Shown one piece after another: positions 57,658 to 64,000 of a stretch of 64,000 nucleotides of DNA. Position numbers and translations under genes: made by a program. The number at the start of each line of letters is the position of its first letter. Within the stretch, counting starts at the first letter, position 1. Below the pieces are notes generated by a model. That model did no database searches. It was not told the origin of the DNA and saw only the letters and a list, made by a program, of their open reading frames with translations. This DNA comes from Phialophora verrucosa. Taxonomy: Eukaryota > Ascomycota > Eurotiomycetes > Chaetothyriales > Herpotrichiellaceae. The stretch lies in contig MSED01000009.1 in NCBI GenBank assembly GCA_002099365.1, positions 1,736,001 through 1,800,000 of the forward strand, read 5' to 3'.

Positions 57658-58270
57658 ATGCTTGGGCTAGTCTGAACTGTTCACGAGTGCTTTGGTGGTT
57701 TGCTCCCCTGCGAATGGCTTTGTCGCAACGGTGGGGCGCTTTGGAAGGGAATCAGAGATAGTATTTGGTAGATGAAATCCCATTATGCGTGCTCGCCCCG
57801 GTCCTCCAACCTTTCGGAAGAGTATACGTACCCAAGTAGAGCTGGGGTGACCAGGCACGACTATATCACCGCTGCCAGTGCATCTCTGTGCTCCGCCCGA
57901 TTCAAATGCCGCAGATGAACCGAAGCTTCAAGCATATCCGTCATTCGAGTTGCGCTTTCAACACTTCAACTGGAACGCTGCTCAGCCAAAACAACTTGCC
58001 CCGTGAACTCAAAACACGAGGACCTCGACGATCCAACCTCTCATATCACACATACCTCCGCTTTAATACCTCGACATCGCTCCTCGCGTGCTTCGCCTCA
58101 GCCGGGCACCAGGCTTTCTTTCGCAACGACCTCGCCCTTCGAACGGAGCATCTATTACCCGCCGCCCCGACAGGCGCATTTCAGACGCCAGCAGTTTGTC
58201 TACAAACACCTCCACCCATCCGATCACCGAGACTTGTTCGGGAGGAGAGTGACAAGAAGGTCTTTACACA
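57658..58270. other. Intergenic region before VMA9
   Basis: No supported gene. Long frames pass through here (57888-58322 and 58003-59070) but lack family features in this part. Confidence 0.4.
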
Positions 58271-59116
58271 ATGGCAAACGGGTACGTTCTCACCTCCTAC
58301 ATATTTCCCGAGACTTGTATGATACGCAAATGCTGCCCTCCCGCGAACACTTCCTACGCCTTCATGCCACAAGCCTCCACGGCTTCACGAGCTTATTCCC
58401 TGGAGGCATGTCGTGGAGGAAAGAAAGAGGTGGAACCGCGTGTTACTGGGACGACACCTCTTCCAGCCGGTTCGAGCATCGTTGCGACTGGGGGTTGGGT
58501 TTGTGGACCCAGGGATGTCAACTCAAACGCCTCCGCTCCGACGAGGACATCACAGATCTCCATACATACGTCCGCAGAGCTTCTCCGGTTTGCAGTTGCC
58601 GCGACTACCTTCTACTCTCCGCCTACGCTCCTCCTCTCGCTTGCTGGAATCGTATCCCTCGGTGTCAAGCTTTCTCACCCGTGCAAACGAGATGGCAAGG
58701 ACATCCTTTGGCTAACCTATGGCTCTTCACATACAGGTGGTCAGTCCTAGTTGGTCTCGTCGTCATCGTCGCGTTGAGTATTGGAGCGTGGTTCCTCAGT
58801 CCAAAGGGCGAGAACCAGACGATATGGCGGAGCACCCTCATCCTCAGTTTTGCCAGTTGTTATATCATGTGGGGTATGTGGTTGCATGCAACTCCCTTGC
58901 ATACTCTTCTTCAAGCCTCTGCACCTTTTCGCCCTTCAGACGCCTCATGGTTTCGGTACTCTGCATCCTTCCCTGCAGACCCTCCATCAGTGCCGATTCG
59001 GGCTACGTTTGCTGACTTTGGTGGCCGACTCAGCGATAACCTTCTTTGCACAATGGCATCCTCTCATTGAGCCGCGGATGGCGAGATTGAGACCCGGCTA
59101 CGCGGGTGGAAGTTGA
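58271..59116 (+). CDS. VMA9: VMA9, V-ATPase subunit e
   Basis: Small membrane subunit of the V0 sector of the vacuolar proton pump, needed for its assembly. Exons 58271-58281 (11 nt, ATG GCA AAC GG), 58737-58873 and 59034-59116 give 76 residues. The rebuilt protein starts M-A-N-G-W-S-V-L-V-G, has two hydrophobic helices, and keeps the family's FLSPKGENQTIWR and the segment A-I-T-F-F-A-Q-W-H-P-L-I-E-P. The short first exon and the introns of 455 and 160 nt are much longer than the roughly 50-nt introns elsewhere in the window. The exon 1 choice rests on phase and on the known MANGWS start. Frame and motifs are intact. Confidence 0.9.
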
Positions 59117-60039
59117 GGTGTTTCATCCTGGTAAACTTGCGCAGCAGATCTTTCCGTCTTCCAACAACATCGTCACAGACAGCATAGCGGCAGTGGAAAA
59201 AAGGCAGGTCGCGAGGGTCGAGCAGCCAAGGGTTCATCTTGTTTCTTTAACAAATCCCGAGCCTTCGAACAGAGCAGTGGAAACAGCGTCGTACCAGCCT
59301 CGATTCCCTTGTCTATAGCAGTCAGGATGGACGGTGTGCACCCTCATACAGTAAATGGAATAGGACTGTCAGTATTGGCTCTTCGCGTGTTCATGGGAGC
59401 TCCTCGTGCTTATCTTCAGAATCCGTCTGTCCCCTTGGCCCCCCCGAGTCAGGGCTCTGATTCTGGGCAATCAATACTAGCAGTGCTGGCTAAAGGCTCT
59501 CTCTCTCCTAGATTCGCCAACCAGGTCGTGAGACGGGAACTTTTTGTCGACGTGGAGCAAAGACTTCGTCAAATGGGATGTTCATCCATGCAACGAGTAG
59601 AGGGCAAAGACGTCGTCAAATGGGATGTTCATCCATGCAACGAGGAGAGAGCAAAGACGTCGTGAGATCGCAGTCCTTTATCAACCTAGAGAGCGGAAGG
59701 AATCACCCCCGGATGTCATGGCACGAGGAAAGAGTCGTGGTAACAGTAATACTAGAAAAGTGGATGCATTGTACATACACCAGGGTTCAAAAACTCAGGC
59801 TTTGTCGAGGACATACTCTACATAGCTGGATCACACTGGCACACGCGGACAAATACTCGTGCTGTGCTGATGATGGTAAATGCTGGAGGAGTCCATCTAA
59901 TGCACACTTTGGGCAGACAATGCCCTGCGTGAGCCTAATGCATACAGGGAGCGGACAATGTGCTGGACCTCCTGATTTCCCGACCTCACGGCCTTCGTCA
60001 GGCACAAGGAGCAATTTTCTGCCCGCTTCAGAGGTGTGC
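59117..60039. other. Intergenic region with a tandem repeat
   Basis: No supported gene in about 920 bp. VMA9 and MOB3 converge here. A 47-bp tandem repeat is the main feature, listed separately. Confidence 0.45.
59553..59663. repeat. 47-bp tandem direct repeat, about 2.3 copies
   Basis: The unit begins GTCAAATGGGATGTTCATCC at 59568 and again at 59615, a 47-bp period, with only a few mismatches. Partial copies flank it: GAGCAAAGACTTC before and GAGCAAAGACGTCGTGAG after. It lies between convergent genes and probably outside coding sequence. Confidence 0.85.
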
Positions 60040-61980
60040 TCACGACTCCGGCTTTTTGGTCTCCTCCACCGCTTCATCGACGTTTTGCCCCGGCTGCTGC
60101 TCCTCATCGTCTGTCTTCTCCTCCACCGAGACGCGAACGTCATCGCGTCGCAGTGTGTGGCTGTCTTGGGTATTGTCCTGCTGCTCCTCGGCTTGTTCTT
60201 GCCGGCCCTCGTCCTGCTCAATGGCATCTGCCGCGAGAGGCGGACTTGTCTGAACAGGACTGAAGCTTTCATTCTCCTCCACGTCCTCGTCAGGTTCCTC
60301 CTCTCTGACTTTGGTCTTCGCCTCATTACCCCGCTCCTCCACGCTCCCAACCTTCGTGTATCTGGAAGAGCTTTCCTCGTTGCCGTCATTAATGTGCCCC
60401 ATTATAGCCGCGAGGACATCGTTGCCGGCCGTTCTTATCGAGCCTCCAGAAGGGGATGTGACTTTTTGGCCTGCTTGTTCTTCATCAAATGGTCTGCTGA
60501 CTTGTTCGATCGGTGTCTCGGGCTGTGTTTTCATTGCTGCTTCATCCTCTGGGCCCGTGCTAGCTTTGTCATTGGCGCCTTCAGCCGCGGAGGAGGATGA
60601 TTGTAATTGTGCTGCTTGGTGGGTGGAGAGGGGATCGATGTCTTCCGTATTGCCCGTAGGTGTAGGATCTTCTGGCGCGCGAGGTTCGTATTTGGGTACC
60701 GAAGAGGCGATATCTAGTTTGGGTAATAGTCGATCGGGCGAGGGATCATTGCCCAATTTCCCCCGCTGGGGTGAGACTCCCCTCTTCTCCTCTAATGATA
60801 TCTTCAATGACTCGGGAACCTCAACCAGTCCTAGCCCGCCGGGTAGATTGTTAGGCTTCGTCGAGATGGTGCTCGTTGGCTGCTCTTCTTCCTCCTCTGC
60901 ACCTTCAGCGATAGTGGCCACGTGGCTTCCTGTACTGGGCGTATGCTTGTGCCTACGTGTCGTCGCGCCCGTACTGACCGTCGTCGGGGCCGCTGGCGCT
61001 TCAAGCTCTGATGAAATGGCCCCGCTGGTTAGCTCCTCGGATGACGAGCTTGGCGTGCCGTCCTTTCGGAGTATGACAGGTCGCAATCCTACGTCTTTTT
61101 CGACGACGGCTTCGCGGCCACCTTCAGCTTCAGGTGGGATAGTGTAGCTGTCCTCCGGGATAAGATGGTACTCGTCGCAGACGACTTTGAAAAACATGTA
61201 TAGACCATAGGTTGCTTCGACGGACCAGAAGACATCGCGATGTTGGAACCAAGCATGTGCAAAGATTCGGTAGACACGCCGAAAGATGTTCGTCAACTGT
61301 CGCATGCTTTGAATGACACTGCCTCCCTCTCCACCCAGCGCCAGCCGCGACGGAAAGTGTTTCGGACTCGTGAGGACGTTTGCTGCCCAATCCAGAGTAT
61401 GATTGCAGTAGTCCACGGCGCAGCATGATTTCGGTGGCTCATGCACGGCGCACAGGTATTGCCATTCGCTGGCCCTCATCTCCGGGCACGTCGCCGCTGA
61501 GCACGGTGGGCTGTCGTTCATGAGGAAGATGGAGACGATGTTCGCTTTTTGCGTCAGAAATCTACATAGTTCGTAGAGCCAGAGATTTCGGTCCACTGAC
61601 TCGCTGTCGTTTATCTGTGGGGGCGTAGCGAGTTGTAGAGCGGTGTCTTTTGTGATGGGGACAGTATGTGTCGAATCCGGGGTGTGGGTGAGGCCGGAGT
61701 AGAGCGATTTGAGGTGTTCTTGTAGTTGGAATGGTGAATCAAGCTGACTTAACGGCACCAGTGGAGGTCCCACGGCCATATCTGCGGCTTTTGTTCCCGG
61801 CCTTATCCTTCTCGCGGCTCCTTCATCTGGCTTTGAGGTCGCATCGAGCGAGAGTTCTTTCGACAGGTCGACGCCAGGGCTCTTCGGGCCAAATTGCACT
61901 TCTGGAATGGGAGGAGGCGACGGTAGCCGAGGCGAGCTGGACGGCGAAACGCCTGACCTTGAGGGTGTAACTGCTGTCAT
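60040..61980 (-). CDS. MOB3: MOB3/phocein, STRIPAK complex subunit
   Basis: Mob1/phocein-family adaptor of the striatin (STRIPAK) signalling complex, which controls cell fusion and fruiting-body formation in filamentous fungi. No intron, 646 residues from the ATG at 61980. The N-terminus SPRLPSPPPIPEVQFGPKSP and RRIRPGTKAADMA is typical of fungal MOB3. The Mob domain (about residues 85-280) has SPFQLQEHLKSL, the zinc-site Cys of PPCSAATCPEMRASEWQYLC, HEPPKSCCAVDYCNHTLDW, RRVYRIFAHAWFQHRDVFW and YGLYMFFKVVCDEYHLIP. The last 350 or so residues are disordered, acidic and Ser/Thr/Glu-rich, longer than the animal protein and variable among fungi. High confidence in the family. Confidence 0.92.
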   Translation of the reverse strand: MTAVTPSRSGVSPSSSPRLPSPPPIPEVQFGPKSPGVDLSKELSLDATSKPDEGAARRIRPGTKAADMAVGPPLVPLSQLDSPFQLQEHLKSLYSGLTHTPDSTHTVPITKDTALQLATPPQINDSESVDRNLWLYELCRFLTQKANIVSIFLMNDSPPCSAATCPEMRASEWQYLCAVHEPPKSCCAVDYCNHTLDWAANVLTSPKHFPSRLALGGEGGSVIQSMRQLTNIFRRVYRIFAHAWFQHRDVFWSVEATYGLYMFFKVVCDEYHLIPEDSYTIPPEAEGGREAVVEKDVGLRPVILRKDGTPSSSSEELTSGAISSELEAPAAPTTVSTGATTRRHKHTPSTGSHVATIAEGAEEEEEQPTSTISTKPNNLPGGLGLVEVPESLKISLEEKRGVSPQRGKLGNDPSPDRLLPKLDIASSVPKYEPRAPEDPTPTGNTEDIDPLSTHQAAQLQSSSSAAEGANDKASTGPEDEAAMKTQPETPIEQVSRPFDEEQAGQKVTSPSGGSIRTAGNDVLAAIMGHINDGNEESSSRYTKVGSVEERGNEAKTKVREEEPDEDVEENESFSPVQTSPPLAADAIEQDEGRQEQAEEQQDNTQDSHTLRRDDVRVSVEEKTDDEEQQPGQNVDEAVEETKKPES

Positions 61981-62665
61981 TACGCGCGTAGAGGACGAGT
62001 GCGATCGTGGCCCGATATACTGTGTACTCCCTCTGCCTGGTGTCCGGCGCTAATCACAACGCTCAGACGCCCGCCCTTATCAGTAGCTTGGTCGGCCCAT
62101 TCATGCCACCGGTTCTTCTTCAGACCCCAGTCCTCTGTCTCCTGTGTTCGGGCTTCAAATCTGCAAGGTGTCGTTTGCTGAGGTATGAGTGGGGAGGGAG
62201 GTGGACGCAATATCGCGCCGTCCCCAAGGGTTGTTGGTTGCCACTCAGAAATGCCGATTGTTCGAGTCGGGTTTGAGGGCGGTACCTGAATATGGAGTAA
62301 TGATGGAGGTCAGGCTGAACTCACAAGCCTAGAAGCTTCCGTCTTTCTTTGACAGCTATGCTGTGTCGTGGGAGTGTCTTGAAGGTCACTGAATCGAACA
62401 TCAACCGCCGCAGGAGCACGCTTTCTCTCTCGGAAGAGTTGCCTTCTCCGTATAACCGACGAGCTAGAGTTGCGGGATCGCCAGCAAGTGGAGATTTGAC
62501 ACTAAACCGCATTGTGCTTCGGCTAAACCTTCCCATGTATCGCCCGATTCTTTGATGTGGACAGCAGTTCACATTGTAGCTCACTTCCGACTGGCAGCTT
62601 TGGCGAAATTCAGATCTGGATGATATACAAAAGAAAAGTCAGAATCAGTAGTGTCCGCTTGAAGT
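61981..62665. other. Divergent gap between MOB3 and ZNG1
   Basis: Promoters of both genes are expected here. A minus-strand frame at 62321-62584 (listed separately) is the only candidate gene. Confidence 0.4.
62321..62584 (-). CDS. Possible small basic protein, unrecognised
   Basis: Open frame of at most 87 codons; a plausible inner start is MGRFSRSTMRFSVKS, about 70 residues. It is rich in Arg, Leu and Ser with a helical middle (DPATLARRLYGEG). A basic N-terminus would allow mitochondrial import, but no family is recognised and no splice or promoter evidence supports it. It could be chance. Confidence 0.22.
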   Translation of the reverse strand: MSYNVNCCPHQRIGRYMGRFSRSTMRFSVKSPLAGDPATLARRLYGEGNSSERESVLLRRLMFDSVTFKTLPRHSIAVKERRKLLGL

Positions 62666-63874
62666 ATGGACGGCGATGATGATGAGGTCCCGGACCTCGT
62701 CGAAGCCGAGAATAACGACGTCAACACAAACGGCGCTGGCGCCTCGACTTCTAAGAAGGTACCGATCACGATCGTGACTGGCTATCTTGGGGCTGGAAAG
62801 ACAACTTTGCTGAATTACATTTTGACCGCGGAGCACGGAAAGAAGATTGCTGTGATTCTCAACGAATTCGGCAATACGGCGGACATTGAAAAGTCCTTGA
62901 CCGTCAACCAAGGAGATCAGTCTTCAACGGAATGGATACCGCTTGCAAACGGTTGTATTTGTTGCAGTGTCAAGGACTCGGGTGTTGCGGCGCTGGAGTC
63001 GCTTGTTGATCGGCAGAAGAACTTCGATTATATTCTGCTTGAGACTACCGGTGTGGCTGACCCGGGGAACATTGCGCCCATGTTCTGGCTGGATGAAGGA
63101 CTGGGGAGTAGTATCTACCTTGACGGCATTGTCACGGTGGTGGATGCAAAGAATATCCTGAGGAGCTTGGATGAGCCTGCGCCTGAGGAGATACCAGAGG
63201 GCGAGCAGGACGCCCAACATCACGACCATGCGACACCGTTACTCACCACGGCCCACCTCCAAATCTCCCACGCGGACGTGATGATCCTCAACAAGACGGA
63301 CCTTGTCTCCGACACAGAGCTTTCCGCGGTCCAGACACGGATATCTTCTATCAATAGCCTGGCCCGCATCATACCGACGAAACATTCCCATGTCGACAAT
63401 CTGAGCGGCACAATCCTGGAGCTCAACGCTTATTCAACCTTTCCCGCGACTCCAAGCGTAACCGCCATGCCTGACTTTGCGTCCAAGGGCCACTCTCATT
63501 TAGACCCGACGCTTTCCACGTTCACCATTCCATTGCCGCCACTCGATCCACAGAAACTGCCCCTTCTCGTTGGCTGGCTAGAGACCCTCCTTTGGGACGC
63601 CGAAGACCGACAGGAAGGCAGAGGTAGGAAGTATGAAGTTCACAGGACCAAAGGCCTGATCAGATGTACCGACGGAACCAGTCGGGTTGTTCAGGGTGTG
63701 CGAGAGATCTTCGATCTGATTGAAATACCGCCAACCGAGGATGCGGAGAATACGTTGACAGAAGGCAAGATTGTCTTCATCGGGAGGAATTTAGATCTCA
63801 TCAGAGATATAGACAGCGGTGGCGTCGATACTTTCAGCTCGTTCACTTGCTCACGAGGGGCTCCGCACAGCTAG
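62666..63874 (+). CDS. ZNG1: ZNG1-type zinc metallochaperone GTPase (COG0523/CobW family)
   Basis: G3E-family GTPase that delivers zinc, with methionine aminopeptidase as the known client in yeast and animals. No intron, 402 residues. The acidic N-terminus contains VPDLVEA, close to the PxLV motif by which ZNG1 docks on the client's zinc finger. P-loop GYLGAGKTT is at 39-47, the metal-binding C-x-C-C at Cys97, Cys99, Cys100 (NGCICCSV), the Walker B-like LLETTGVADPG, and the base-recognition motif NKTDLV. A short His-rich loop (HHDHATP) may also bind zinc. The C-terminal CobW domain includes KGLIRCTDGTSRVVQGV. The protein ends with IGRNLD and a variable tail. Upstream in-frame stops support the ATG at 62666. 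Confidence 0.92.
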   Translation: MDGDDDEVPDLVEAENNDVNTNGAGASTSKKVPITIVTGYLGAGKTTLLNYILTAEHGKKIAVILNEFGNTADIEKSLTVNQGDQSSTEWIPLANGCICCSVKDSGVAALESLVDRQKNFDYILLETTGVADPGNIAPMFWLDEGLGSSIYLDGIVTVVDAKNILRSLDEPAPEEIPEGEQDAQHHDHATPLLTTAHLQISHADVMILNKTDLVSDTELSAVQTRISSINSLARIIPTKHSHVDNLSGTILELNAYSTFPATPSVTAMPDFASKGHSHLDPTLSTFTIPLPPLDPQKLPLLVGWLETLLWDAEDRQEGRGRKYEVHRTKGLIRCTDGTSRVVQGVREIFDLIEIPPTEDAENTLTEGKIVFIGRNLDLIRDIDSGGVDTFSSFTCSRGAPHS

Positions 63875-64000
63875 AAATGGTGCCCGAGGCGGCAGGGAGA
63901 GAAGCATGTGCCTTCAGTGGGCGTGATAATCATTAATGCATTGCTCATGGCTATCGTAACCTATATGTCGAGAGTTCTGTCTGACCTCACGTTGGTGGAA
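63875..64000. other. 3' flank of ZNG1 at window end
   Basis: Only 126 bp of noncoding sequence; nothing further can be said. Confidence 0.4.

Noticed and set aside
59578..60600. 340-codon plus-strand frame over the tandem repeat and the MOB3 tail
   Set aside because: The 3' part is antisense to the low-complexity MOB3 tail, which favours open antisense frames; no family features.
60311..61147. 278-codon plus-strand frame antisense to MOB3
   Set aside because: Ser/Pro/Leu-rich shadow of an acidic, Ser/Glu-rich coding region.
1..64000. CRISPR arrays, insertion sequences, transposase genes and tRNA genes
   Set aside because: I scanned for repeat-spacer patterns, transposase motifs and tRNA-like arms while reading and saw none; a covariance-model scan would be needed to exclude small RNAs.

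Overview
The window is nuclear DNA of a filamentous ascomycete (Pezizomycotina). The genes are eukaryotic, with many short introns of about 45-70 nt. These carry GT...AG ends and CTAAC/CTGAC-like branch points. The families found are typical of the group: DUF3176 membrane proteins, Zn2Cys6 regulators, MOB3/phocein with a long tail, and Dal5-type MFS transporters. I cannot fix the class or species from the sequence alone. Exon coordinates below were worked out by hand from splice sites, reading phase and family conservation.

Layout. Positions 1-19643 are mostly housekeeping: a partial DUF3176 protein, a calmodulin-dependent kinase, CCT6 (chaperonin zeta), NOP56 (snoRNP core), a disordered fungal protein, COX20, POL2 (DNA polymerase epsilon, one 6.7 kb exon), then a small secreted Cys/Thr-rich protein. 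POL2 and COX20 share a divergent promoter with two ACGCGT (MCB) boxes. Positions 51504-64000 are again housekeeping: TAF12, a DUF8035-like disordered protein, a BAR-domain protein, VMA9, MOB3 and ZNG1.

Positions 21185-50670 form an accessory island of about 30 kb between these blocks. It holds an amino-acid permease, a carboxymuconolactone-decarboxylase-family protein, a 3-hydroxyisobutyrate/glyoxylate-reductase-family dehydrogenase, a Zn2Cys6 regulator, an ornithine cyclodeaminase/mu-crystallin protein, an HpcH/HpaI aldolase, two pyrroline-5-carboxylate (P5C) reductases, an aspartate-aminotransferase-like protein, a Baeyer-Villiger-type monooxygenase, proline dehydrogenase, P5C dehydrogenase, a ketopantoate-reductase-like protein, a cupin, a Dal5-type transporter and a second regulator.

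Read together, PRODH + P5CDH + aminotransferase + aldolase + hydroxyacid dehydrogenase are the steps known from animals for trans-4-hydroxy-L-proline: pyrroline-3-hydroxy-5-carboxylate, 4-hydroxyglutamate, 4-hydroxy-2-oxoglutarate, then pyruvate plus glyoxylate, then glycolate. The mu-crystallin, permease and regulator resemble the Aspergillus prn proline cluster. I propose an enlarged prn-like cluster for hydroxyproline or a related cyclic imino acid. This is inference.

The island also looks partly broken. The aldolase has two frameshifts and two stops. The second P5C reductase has a frameshift and a degraded nucleotide loop. The aminotransferase has lost a 5' splice site. The second regulator has an in-frame stop. 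The proline core (PRODH, P5CDH, first P5C reductase, mu-crystallin protein, first regulator) is intact, so the strain may keep proline use while losing the branch specific to another substrate.
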